This document shows positions 14,878-24,336 of a DNA stretch of 37,476 nucleotides, piece after piece (the stretch's first letter is position 1; every line of letters starts with the position of its first letter). The translations under genes and the position numbers were made by a program. This DNA is from an uncultured Bacteroidales bacterium (GTDB lineage Bacteria; Bacteroidota; Bacteroidia; Bacteroidales; UBA932): assembly GCA_944323845.1 (NCBI GenBank), contig CALUUA010000018.1, positions 1 through 37,476 on the forward strand. Direction: 5' to 3'. A model generated the notes under the pieces. The model did not search any database and had not been told where the DNA came from. It saw only the letters and a program-made list of their open reading frames with translations.

Positions 14878-17800
14878 TTAAAAACTCAGGTTTACTCCGA
14901 AAGTCAGCGTAAGCGGAATCGGATATCCGAAATTGGGGTTTTCAGGGTCGACGCCTGTAAAGTTCCGGGCGGTTACGGTAAAGACATTCTGCGCGCTGAA
15001 ATAGAGACGGAGTCTCTGCATCTTGATTTTGGATGCCCACTTTTCAGGAAGATTATATCCGACCTGGACATTGCGGAGTTTCAGGAACGAGCCGTCCTCC
15101 ACGAAATAAGTGGACACACGCTTCTCGTTGTTCACGTCCGTTCTCGCCACGGCAGGAATGTCCGAATCCGGATTCGACGGACTCCAGGCATCGAGCAGCC
15201 TCTTACCCTTGTTCAGAAAGCCGATGTTCAGTCCGCTCCAGAGGTCGGTTTCCTTTTTCAGGTCGCTGATGATATCCACTCCCTGCACTCCCTGAAAGAA
15301 AAGCGTAAGATCGAAGTTCCTGTACTCGAAATAGAAATTTATACCGTAGCTGAAATCGGGAGTGGGGTCGTAAATCCATTTCTGGTCCGCTTCCGTTATG
15401 AAACCGTCCTTGTTCAGGTCGGCCCAGCGGATACGTCCCAGGCCTGCCCCTTCCTGGACAGCATGCCTTTCGATGTCTTCCTGAGACTTGAAAATGCCGT
15501 CGGCCACATAACCGACCTGAGCTCCGTAAGGATGTCCGATAACGCTTTTCACACCGTTTCCGCCGAACGTACCGTTTGCGGCTACCGTAGCAGGCAAGGC
15601 GGTGATTTCATTCCGGTAGGATGAAATATTCGCATTTATGTCATAGACGAAGCCGGACTCCGTGTCTCCGCGATATCCGAGACTGAACTCGAAACCGTTG
15701 TTCTTCATGGCTCCGGCGTTGATCCACTTGGAACTTCCTTCTCCCATGACCCCGATTCCGGCCATCTGGACGAGAATGTCCTTCGTATCCTTCCAGTAAT
15801 AGTCGAAGGCGCCGTAAACAGACTCGCCGAACAGAGTGAAATCCAGTCCGATATTCGTCTGGGTGGTAGTTTCCCAGCGCAGGTCATCGTTTCCGATCTG
15901 ATTTTTCTTGAAGCCTGACGGCAATATGCTTCCGCCGTTCGACCCCGTGATGTCATAGGAAGTACCGTAGCTCTGTCCTCCGGACTCCGTCACACCGTAA
16001 TTGGGGACATAAATGGTGTATCTGGCGATGTTGGATATTTCCTGATTGCCGGTCTGGCCCCAGGAAGCCCTTATCTTCAGGTCATCTATCCATTCTGCAG
16101 ACTTCAGGAATGACTCGTTGCTGATTCTCCAGCCGAAAGACGCGGAAGGGAAAGTAGCGTACCTGTTGTTCTTTCCGAAACGGGAAGAACCGTCGTGACG
16201 CACCGTTACTGAAAAAAGGTACCTGTCGTCATAAGAATAATTGGCCTTGGCGAAGAAGGAAACAAGAGCATAGCTTTCGGATGAACCGAACGCCTGAGCA
16301 TCGCCCGTTCCGGCATCGGGCCACATGAAATCCGTATCCAGTACGGAGAAGTTTTCCTTCTTGCCAGAGAACCATGTGGATGTATCATGATTCAGTTCCA
16401 TACCCGCCAGCACGTCTCCGCGGTGTTTCCCTTTCTCAAAATTGTACGATGCCACTATATTCCACATCCACCTCATCCAATGCTCCTGCTTCGCCTCGAC
16501 TGCATTCGTGGAATTGGCTACAGTGCCTTCGGTTACAGGCATGGTGAAGATTCTCTGCTGTTTCTGCGAGTAGTCTATACCGAAGACTGTCTTGAGGCTT
16601 AAGCCCTTGAACGGGGTCAGGTTCAGGTATGCATCGCCGAAAGTCCTCCAGTACGTGTACCTGTTGTCCTTGTTCCTTTCCAGGACGGCGACAGGATTCA
16701 TCCGGTCCGGGTATCCTCCCTCAGGTCCGGCAAATTCGCCGTCCACTGTATAGACGGGAATGGATGGATTGAACTGAAGCACATTCTCCAGAAAACCGCC
16801 TGGAGCCTGTACTTCGGAAGTCCGGTTCAGGGTGAAATGCTCGCCTATCGTAAGGATATCTTCAATCAGTTTGTATTCGGTATTGATTCTGGCTGAATAT
16901 CTTTCAAAGTCGGTAGTCTTTATGATACCGTCGTTCTTGTAGTACCCGAGGGAGAAATATGCGCTGCTCCTGTCCGTACCTGCACTTGCCGAAAGATTGT
17001 AGTTCTGGACCAGACCGGTCCTCGTAGTCTTGTCGAACCAGTCCGTGTCGGCGGAAGGCGTGGTGTTCGCCGCATCGAGGTAGCGCTTCATCGTTATCGA
17101 ATTCAGCACGGGGAGTCCGTCGGCTCCGTATCCCCAGTCATAAAGATAGCCCAAACCGTTGGAATTGGGGTCCTGCCCTTCATTCACGTATGCCTGCCAC
17201 ATTACACGCCCGTATTCCTCCGTATTGAGGACCTCCATTTTGTTCATATAAAAAGAGCCTGCTACGGAAGCGTCGAGATTAACCCGCACGGAACCTTCCG
17301 AGCCTTTCTTCGTGGTGATGATGACCACTCCGTTCGCAGCTCTGGAACCGTAAATGGAAGCGGAAGCGGCATCTTTCAGAATCTGGATGGACTCTATGTC
17401 GTTCCCGTTCAGCTCGTGCATTCCTGCCTTGGTAGGCACTCCGTCTATAATATACAAGGGATCATTGTTGTTCAGGGTGCCGATACCCCTTATCCTGACT
17501 GTTGTGGAGCCGCTCGGACTGCCGTCCGCCGTGATGGTCATTCCCGGGACACGGCCCTGCATGGCCTTGATGGGGTTGTTCTCGTTCTGTTTGAGAAGGT
17601 CATCCATATCCACAACGGAAATGGAACCGGTCAGGTCAGCCTTGCGCTGCACGCTGTAGCCAGTGACCACCGTTTCCGCAAGCATCTGGACGTCTTCCGA
17701 CATTACTATTGTCATATTGGCGGATGCCGCCATGACGACATCGGCGTACCCCATGCAGGTGACCACTATATTGGTCCCGTCCGGGACTGTAATGGAAAAC

Positions 17801-17991
17801 CTGCCGTCAGCATCGGTAGTGACGCCGTTGGAAGTGTTTCCTTCTTCGTAGACTATCGCCCCTATCACCGGCAGCTCGTCGGTTGACGATATCACTACTC
17901 CGGAAGCGGGGACGGTCTGGGAAAAAAGGGAACCTGCCACCCCGAAAATCATCGTGATGACCAGAATCAGTTTTTTCAGTCGATTATCCAT
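14878..17991 (-). CDS. susC: SusC/RagA-family TonB-dependent outer-membrane transporter
   Basis: The 1037-residue protein is the first gene of the fructan operon. A signal peptide (about 1-25, cleaved after SLFSQ or just before) is followed by a carboxypeptidase-regulatory-like beta domain (about 28-105). Then come the TonB-box and plug region beginning ETVVTGYSVQRKADLTGSIS, the plug hallmark GTLNNNDPLYIIDGVP, and a 22-strand barrel ending in a terminal Phe (FGVNLSF). It imports oligosaccharides across the outer membrane using TonB energy, with SusD as its lid. The promoter has a clear -7 box 39 bases upstream and an array of dyads further up, consistent with activation by the hybrid two-component regulator encoded upstream on the same strand. 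Confidence 0.96.
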   Translation of the reverse strand: MDNRLKKLILVITMIFGVAGSLFSQTVPASGVVISSTDELPVIGAIVYEEGNTSNGVTTDADGRFSITVPDGTNIVVTCMGYADVVMAASANMTIVMSEDVQMLAETVVTGYSVQRKADLTGSISVVDMDDLLKQNENNPIKAMQGRVPGMTITADGSPSGSTTVRIRGIGTLNNNDPLYIIDGVPTKAGMHELNGNDIESIQILKDAASASIYGSRAANGVVIITTKKGSEGSVRVNLDASVAGSFYMNKMEVLNTEEYGRVMWQAYVNEGQDPNSNGLGYLYDWGYGADGLPVLNSITMKRYLDAANTTPSADTDWFDKTTRTGLVQNYNLSASAGTDRSSAYFSLGYYKNDGIIKTTDFERYSARINTEYKLIEDILTIGEHFTLNRTSEVQAPGGFLENVLQFNPSIPVYTVDGEFAGPEGGYPDRMNPVAVLERNKDNRYTYWRTFGDAYLNLTPFKGLSLKTVFGIDYSQKQQRIFTMPVTEGTVANSTNAVEAKQEHWMRWMWNIVASYNFEKGKHRGDVLAGMELNHDTSTWFSGKKENFSVLDTDFMWPDAGTGDAQAFGSSESYALVSFFAKANYSYDDRYLFSVTVRHDGSSRFGKNNRYATFPSASFGWRISNESFLKSAEWIDDLKIRASWGQTGNQEISNIARYTIYVPNYGVTESGGQSYGTSYDITGSNGGSILPSGFKKNQIGNDDLRWETTTQTNIGLDFTLFGESVYGAFDYYWKDTKDILVQMAGIGVMGEGSSKWINAGAMKNNGFEFSLGYRGDTESGFVYDINANISSYRNEITALPATVAANGTFGGNGVKSVIGHPYGAQVGYVADGIFKSQEDIERHAVQEGAGLGRIRWADLNKDGFITEADQKWIYDPTPDFSYGINFYFEYRNFDLTLFFQGVQGVDIISDLKKETDLWSGLNIGFLNKGKRLLDAWSPSNPDSDIPAVARTDVNNEKRVSTYFVEDGSFLKLRNVQVGYNLPEKWASKIKMQRLRLYFSAQNVFTVTARNFTGVDPENPNFGYPIPLTLTFGVNLSF

Positions 17992-18029
17992 ATATGAGAG
18001 TTATTAGCAGTGTCATTTCATTCGCACGA

Positions 18030-18037
18030 CAAAATTA
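18030..18037 (-). promoter_or_regulatory. -7 box of the susC operon promoter
   Basis: On the minus strand this is TAATTTTG, matching TAnnTTTG. It gives an expected start point near 18023 and a 5' untranslated region of about 30 bases. No TTG stands at the -33 position, which fits a promoter that needs an activator. Confidence 0.6.
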
Positions 18038-18067
18038 AGACACATACCGCTGACTCGCTTGAAATAA

Positions 18068-18125
18068 TGTTGCAGAAACTTGCACGGAAGTTTCACATGA
18101 AACAAATGTTGCAGTATTTGCAACA
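18068..18125 (-). promoter_or_regulatory. Triple dyad, probable operator for the fructan hybrid two-component regulator
   Basis: Three dyads are evenly spaced. TGTTGCA-GTATT-TGCAACA (18107-18125) is a perfect inverted repeat. An imperfect copy beginning TGTTGCAGAAAC lies at 18068-18086. Between them is the perfect palindrome GTTTCACATGAAAC (18090-18103). Centres are about 19-20 bases apart, near two helical turns, and lie 40-90 bases upstream of the -7 box. This is where an AraC-type activator domain such as that of the adjacent sensor would bind. The assignment is inference from position and symmetry. Confidence 0.55.
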
Positions 18126-18128
18126 AAT

Positions 18129-18533
18129 TTAACTGGGGTCGGCGAATTTATGTTGCCCGATACTAGGGAATTCGCCGACCCCAGTTAAGGATTTCTTCGA
18201 AATCCGATTTCCTCTTAAACCCCAGTCGCTACAGCGACAGCCCCTTGTCAAGGGGCGTTCCCCCTCATTCGCTCCCCCGCCGGGAGCTCGTCACAGAACT
18301 TTGTTCTGTTCCTTGAATTTTAACGTAGTACCGGCGAATTTATGTTGCCCGATACTAGGGAATTCGCCGACCCCAGTTAAGGATTTCTTCGAAATCCGAT
18401 TTCCTCTTAAACCCCAGTCGCTACAGCGACAGCCCCTTGTCAAGGGGCGTTCCCCCTCATTCGCTCCCCCGCCGGGAGCTCGTCACAGAACTTTGTTCTG
18501 TTCCTTGAATTTTAACGTAGTACCGGCGAATTC
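18129..18533. repeat. Tandem array of a 192-bp six-hairpin unit (two copies plus a partial)
   Basis: A 192-base unit occurs at 18141-18332 and 18333-18524 with no difference that I could see. The first bases of a third copy (GGCGAATT, 18525-18532) run into the hybrid-sensor gene. Each unit has six hairpins: h1 GGCGAATT/AATTCGCC, h2 18189-18205 (GGATTTC/GAAATCC), h3 18225-18238, h4 18241-18255, h5 18271-18287, h6 18293-18309 (ACAGAAC/GTTCTGT). For the first copy, h1 extends into unique flank to a perfect 20-bp inverted repeat, 18129-18148 with 18169-18188. A homologous array begins at 37207. The unit encodes nothing convincing. Confidence 0.9.
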
Positions 18534-21259
18534 CGGGCAGATACAGGATTCTCTCCGAAATACTCCCTGTAGCATCTGGTAAAATAGGACGGGGAAGAGA
18601 AACCCACACCATACGCCACCTCCGAGACCGACCTGTCCGTAGACGACAGCATGGCGGCCGCCTTCCTAAGACGGCAGATTCTCAGGAACTCGTTCGGCGA
18701 ATAGCCTATGAGGGCCTTGGTCTTCCTGTAAAGCTGCACCCTGCTCAAGCCGATCTCCTCCCCTATGGACTCCACGGTCAGGGACGGGTCGGCAATCCGG
18801 GAGTTTATTATGGCTCTGAACCTGTCTATGAAATTTTTGTCCACATCCGGCACGGAATGGCCTGTGACAGAACACGGATCTCCGAAAACAGACAAGAGCA
18901 TTTTCCTCCCTTCGATAAGGTTGGCAAGCCTGGCCTGAAGAAGATCCGAACTGAACGGTTTGGATATGTAGGAGTCCGCCCCGCATTCGTATCCTTTGAT
19001 TTTCTGTTCTTCAGCCGCGTATGCCGTAAGCATAAGGACAGGAATATGCGATGTCCTGATATCGGACTTCAACCGCCTGCAGCATTCCATCCCGTCCATG
19101 CCTGGCATCATGACATCGCAGATGATTGCGTCCGGGACACGTTTTCCCGCCTGACGGAGTCCTTCCTCTCCGCTTGAGGCCTCTATGATATTGTATTCGA
19201 ACGACAGAACAGACTTCAGATATTCCCTGACATCCCGGTTGTCGTCTATGACCAGTACGGTCTTTTTGGATTCGGAAATATCCTCATCAGAAAACAGGCT
19301 TGTCGAAATGGTTTCCTGACTGGCGTCATATACTGCCCCGTCACGGAATTTCCACATTTCACTGCCGGGCTCTGCCATTCCCGGCATTACAGGGTCTTCC
19401 TGCATCACTGGCAGTACCACGGTAAAGACGGAGCCGCGGCCTTCGGCACTCTTCACCGTTATGGAACCTCCGTGCAGTTCTGCGAAAGCTTTCGACAGGA
19501 CCAGTCCTATGCCGGAACCGGAATGATGGACATCTGCCTGGTAGAAACTGTCGAATATGTTGTTTATATGCTCCGCAGATATACCTTCGCCGTTGTCAGT
19601 GATGGAAATTTCCACATTATCCCTACCTGCGTGCGAAAGGCGCATATGCACGTACCCCTCCCCAGTATCTTTCGTGAACTTGAAGGCGTTCGAGAGAATG
19701 TTGTAAACTATCCTTTCCACTTTCTCCCTGTCTGCCGTGACTGTATAGTCGTCCTGCCGCGTCCCGTCGTCTCCGACTATTTCAAGCCCGAAATCCACAT
19801 GCCTCACCTTAGCCAAAGAATCGAAGGCCGACATCCAGTCGGCCAATGCCAGGTCGAGCCGGAACCGGCTCAATACAAGACTGAGTTTCCCGCTCTCGAA
19901 TTTTCTGAAATCCAATATCTGGTTTACAAGGCGGAGAAGTATCGTGACATTCTTGTGGGCGATATTTACCAGAAAGCGTTCCCTGTCGCTCAGGCCGGGA
20001 GACTTGATCAGCTGGTTTACCGGATCGGCCACCAGTGTGAGCGGTGTCCTGAAATCATGGGATACATTTGTAAAGAATGACAGTTTCGCATTTGTCGCCT
20101 CTTCCAACTTCCTGTTCATGGCTGAAAGTTCTGCCGAGGTGCGACGGTTATGCCTCAACGTGACGGCTGTTATCGCCAGCAGCACCGAAAGCAGCACGAC
20201 TATTATGAAACAAGTCGTCAGAAGCATTTTCTGCAATCGTGTAACCGTAAGATATTCATTTACCTTTTTCTGAAGTACGGTTATTTTTTCATCCAGATCC
20301 GAGACTTTTGCCGACTGAAGCTGCATGACTAAGGCGTTGGACTCGTCCACTAAAGCCGTTTCGAGAACCGTTTTCCTGTCGAATGCTTCCCCGGCGGCTA
20401 TCTTCATGGCTGTCTGAAGCAGCCTGTCCCCACCGGTAGGATATACGAAAGAGGCGTTTAGCGTGCCGTCCGCCACCAGCTCGATACCGTTCCCAGGACC
20501 CGGCATTGCATCTATCCCTATAAAAAGTATATCGTCCCTGCCTTTGGATGCGGCCACTCTTTCCGCACTCGCCGCCATCCTGTCATTATGAGCGAATACG
20601 GCTTTTATATCGGGATGCCTGACTAAAAGGGAATCCATGAGGAATGCGGCCCTCTCTTCAGACCACAAAGCATCCACTGATGCCGCCAGGACGGGACCTG
20701 CATTCCCGAGCCCCTTTCTGAACCCCGAAGACCGCTCCTGCGCCGGAGAAGATCTGCGGTCGCCGGTCAATTCCGCTATTTTCCCGCCCTGAACCCTGGA
20801 CCTGAGATACTGTCCCACCTGAGTCCCGATGGAATAATTGTCTGCACCGACAAAGGCCGTATATTTGTCAGAATCTATGATTCTGTCCACAAGAATCACC
20901 GGTATCCCTCTGTCGTAAGCCGTCTCCACGGCCGGAGTAACGGCACCTGACGCATTCGGAGCCACTATCAGAATATCGACTTTCTTATCTATGAAATAGA
21001 GGATGTCCCGTATCTGCTTTTCATTGTCATCGTCAGCGGACAGCACTTCGACTTCCGTTCCCGGATAGAATAAGGCCTCTATCCTGATTTCCTCGTTCAT
21101 CTGCCTTCTCCACGAGTCATCGCTGCACTGGGAAACGCCTATCAGATATTCCGGCTTGTCAGGGCCGGAACAGGAAAGAATTACGGCAGACAGCATTGCC
21201 GTCAGGCAATACAATCCAGTTCTCAGGATTTCGGTAAAAAAGGTAGGACGGTCCGTCAT
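18512..21259 (-). CDS. Hybrid two-component sensor/regulator with periplasmic sugar-binding domain
   Basis: The 915-residue protein joins sensor kinase and response regulator. After an N-terminal hydrophobic segment (about 15-30), residues 37-330 form a LacI/RbsB-type periplasmic sugar-binding domain (EYLIGVSQCSDDSWRRQM, VDRIIDSDKYTAFVGADN). Next come a membrane helix (347-368), HisKA with His401 in NVSHDFRTPLT, HATPase (NILSNAFKF, DNGEGI, SGIGLVLSKAF), a receiver with Asp715 in CDVMMPGMDG, and an AraC HTH ending in VAYGVGFSSPSYFTRCYREYF. BT1754 of B. thetaiotaomicron has this layout, senses fructose and activates its fructan locus; the same role is likely here. The ATG at 21259 is chosen over one at 21361 because it precedes the membrane segment. 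The last codons and stop come from the adjacent tandem repeat. Confidence 0.93.
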   Translation of the reverse strand: MTDRPTFFTEILRTGLYCLTAMLSAVILSCSGPDKPEYLIGVSQCSDDSWRRQMNEEIRIEALFYPGTEVEVLSADDDNEKQIRDILYFIDKKVDILIVAPNASGAVTPAVETAYDRGIPVILVDRIIDSDKYTAFVGADNYSIGTQVGQYLRSRVQGGKIAELTGDRRSSPAQERSSGFRKGLGNAGPVLAASVDALWSEERAAFLMDSLLVRHPDIKAVFAHNDRMAASAERVAASKGRDDILFIGIDAMPGPGNGIELVADGTLNASFVYPTGGDRLLQTAMKIAAGEAFDRKTVLETALVDESNALVMQLQSAKVSDLDEKITVLQKKVNEYLTVTRLQKMLLTTCFIIVVLLSVLLAITAVTLRHNRRTSAELSAMNRKLEEATNAKLSFFTNVSHDFRTPLTLVADPVNQLIKSPGLSDRERFLVNIAHKNVTILLRLVNQILDFRKFESGKLSLVLSRFRLDLALADWMSAFDSLAKVRHVDFGLEIVGDDGTRQDDYTVTADREKVERIVYNILSNAFKFTKDTGEGYVHMRLSHAGRDNVEISITDNGEGISAEHINNIFDSFYQADVHHSGSGIGLVLSKAFAELHGGSITVKSAEGRGSVFTVVLPVMQEDPVMPGMAEPGSEMWKFRDGAVYDASQETISTSLFSDEDISESKKTVLVIDDNRDVREYLKSVLSFEYNIIEASSGEEGLRQAGKRVPDAIICDVMMPGMDGMECCRRLKSDIRTSHIPVLMLTAYAAEEQKIKGYECGADSYISKPFSSDLLQARLANLIEGRKMLLSVFGDPCSVTGHSVPDVDKNFIDRFRAIINSRIADPSLTVESIGEEIGLSRVQLYRKTKALIGYSPNEFLRICRLRKAAAMLSSTDRSVSEVAYGVGFSSPSYFTRCYREYFGENPVSARNSPVLR

Positions 21260-21296
21260 GAAAAAAGGTATATGTGGCTGAACAGTTTTAATCGTG

Positions 21297-21304
21297 TAAA
21301 TATA
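21297..21304 (-). promoter_or_regulatory. Weak -7 box candidate for the hybrid sensor gene
   Basis: The minus strand reads TATATTTA, one base off TAnnTTTG, 37 bases upstream of the chosen ATG. It supports starting translation at 21259. A weak promoter is normal for a sensor made at low level. Confidence 0.3.
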
Positions 21305-21363
21305 AGGATACTTGAATAACTTTTTGCACCTTTTCGGAAAAATTAACGAAAACAGAATCATGA

Positions 21364-21398
21364 TTTGTCCTAAGATCGGAAAAGAGTGATTATTTTTG
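21364..21398 (+). promoter_or_regulatory. Promoter of the beta-barrel protein gene
   Basis: TATTTTTG at 21391-21398 matches the -7 consensus. TTTG at 21364-21367 lies 23 bases upstream, slightly further than the usual 19-21. The expected start near 21405 leaves a 30-base leader before the ATG at 21435. Confidence 0.45.
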
Positions 21399-21434
21399 TA
21401 TTCGGATAAATCATTTCAGCACGTTTAGAACATC

Positions 21435-22292
21435 ATGACTATAAGAAAATCCGGCCCAGCGATATTGACAGTGCTGCTATGGTCAGCACTGTCAATGATG
21501 CCGTGTCCGGCAGAAGGACAGGAAAATGACCGGATATCCCCGCTGTATTTCGGCCCGAATGCCCTGCCGGTTCCCGACATGCTGGACGGAAGGGTCTCCG
21601 AGGACCTGTATCTGGAGCTCGATACGGATGTCTTCCATGGGTTCTACGGAGACCTGACGGAAACCGTGTTCGCAAAAATCAACATACCCCTCTTCTCTCC
21701 GAGGGTGAATCTTTCCGCCTGGATGCCCATAGTGGAATTCTACCGGAATACACCGGCCTCCATCGCCCACTTCATGCCTCCGGAACCGAAATACAAGGGA
21801 TGGGAAATAGGGAACGTCTATGTATCCGTGGACATCCATGTTTTCAAGGAAAAAAAGATCATGCCCGACATATCGGTGCGGGCTGCGGTTATAACGGCCT
21901 CCGGAGACGGGGAAGAACACGCCAGATATTTTGACGCTCCGGGATATTTTTTCGATGCCTCGATAGGCAAGTCATTCAGTCTCGGAGAAGGCTTTTTCAG
22001 GAATCTGAGAATAGTCCTCAACGGAGGTTTCCTGTGCTGGCAGGTATCCCAGTCCGGACAGAATGACGCCCCGATGTACGGAGCGGCGGCCATATTCGGC
22101 ACATCTGTCTTCGAACTGGACTGCGCTCTTCAAGGATATTCCGGATGGATAGGCAACGGCGACAAGCCTGTGGTCTTCAAGTCCGTCCTGTCATTCCCGA
22201 TCGGGAAATTCAAACCGATAATCTCATATGAATACGGAATAAGGGATTATCCGTACCATCACTACAGGATAGGTGTCGGATATTCGTTCTGA
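21435..22292 (+). CDS. Predicted outer-membrane beta-barrel protein of unknown function
   Basis: The 285-residue protein has a signal peptide (ILTVLLWSALSMMPCPAEGQ). The mature part is built of alternating strands: repeated amphipathic segments, many aromatic residues, a charged turn before each strand, and a final strand ending in Phe (YHHYRIGVGYSF), the usual terminus of outer-membrane barrels. I do not recognise a named family. It is divergent from the fructan sensor gene and ends with its own terminator before the ATP synthase operon, so it is probably a single-gene unit unrelated to either. The Cys near the signal end (MMPCPAEG) does not form a good lipobox. Confidence 0.6.
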   Translation: MTIRKSGPAILTVLLWSALSMMPCPAEGQENDRISPLYFGPNALPVPDMLDGRVSEDLYLELDTDVFHGFYGDLTETVFAKINIPLFSPRVNLSAWMPIVEFYRNTPASIAHFMPPEPKYKGWEIGNVYVSVDIHVFKEKKIMPDISVRAAVITASGDGEEHARYFDAPGYFFDASIGKSFSLGEGFFRNLRIVLNGGFLCWQVSQSGQNDAPMYGAAAIFGTSVFELDCALQGYSGWIGNGDKPVVFKSVLSFPIGKFKPIISYEYGIRDYPYHHYRIGVGYSF

Positions 22293-22312
22293 CAGGCACC
22301 GATATGATTCCC

Positions 22313-22334
22313 GGCAATCCCTGATTGCCTTTTT
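22313..22334 (+). terminator. Rho-independent terminator after the beta-barrel gene
   Basis: GGCAATC and GATTGCC form a perfect 7-bp stem with a three-base loop, followed by five T. It lies 20 bases after the stop codon and separates this gene from the ATP synthase promoter. Confidence 0.75.
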
Positions 22335-22345
22335 GTAATATTATA

Positions 22346-22376
22346 TTGTCTCTTTGGAAGATTATATTTAATTTTG
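22346..22376 (+). promoter_or_regulatory. Promoter of the ATP synthase operon
   Basis: TTG at 22346-22348 and TAATTTTG at 22369-22376 are separated by 20 bases, a close match to the Bacteroidota promoter TTTG-N19-21-TAnnTTTG. The expected start near 22383 leaves a leader of about 110 bases before atpD. Confidence 0.65.
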
Positions 22377-22456
22377 TCGGATTGCAGGCAATTCCGGAAG
22401 TTCCGGCACGCTTTTTTCAACCTGAAACAGGTTTCTCTGTTCAGACATTGGCCTGA

Positions 22457-24031
<1,575 letters not shown>

Positions 24032-24072
24032 ACGATTAAACTGCAAGGACGGTCGGAAAACCGACATTTGAC

Positions 24073-24327
24073 ATGAAACACAAGGGCGGAATACTTTTGA
24101 AAATAGCGACGCCGGAGAAAAATCTGGCCGGGCACATGGTGGGACAGGTGAAACTGCCGGGTACGGCAGGCGCCTTTACCGTCCTGTCAGGACATGCCCC
24201 GCTGATTACTTCGCTGGAAGAAGGAGACATAGTATTCACCGAAGGGAATACCAGCAAGTCCATACACATAAAGTCAGGTTTTGCCGAAGTGCAGAACGAC
24301 ACTGTCAGCGCGTGCGTGGAAATTTAG
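24073..24327 (+). CDS. atpC: F-type ATP synthase subunit epsilon (short form)
   Basis: The 84-residue protein matches the N-terminal beta-sandwich of epsilon: LLKIATPEKNL, the GTAGAFTVLSGHAPLITSL core and EGDIVFTEG. The C-terminal helical hairpin that inhibits ATP hydrolysis in the roughly 135-residue E. coli protein is absent. Such short epsilons are common in Bacteroidota. It would couple gamma to the c-ring in the central stalk. The next gene's ribosome-binding site (AGGAGG) overlaps its stop codon, which suggests coupled translation with atpB. Confidence 0.9.
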   Translation: MKHKGGILLKIATPEKNLAGHMVGQVKLPGTAGAFTVLSGHAPLITSLEEGDIVFTEGNTSKSIHIKSGFAEVQNDTVSACVEI

Positions 24328-24336
24328 GAGGAAAGG

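Noticed and set aside
18141..18524. CRISPR array
   Set aside because: Units are about 190 bp and identical throughout, with no short repeat alternating with unique spacers, and no cas genes are present.
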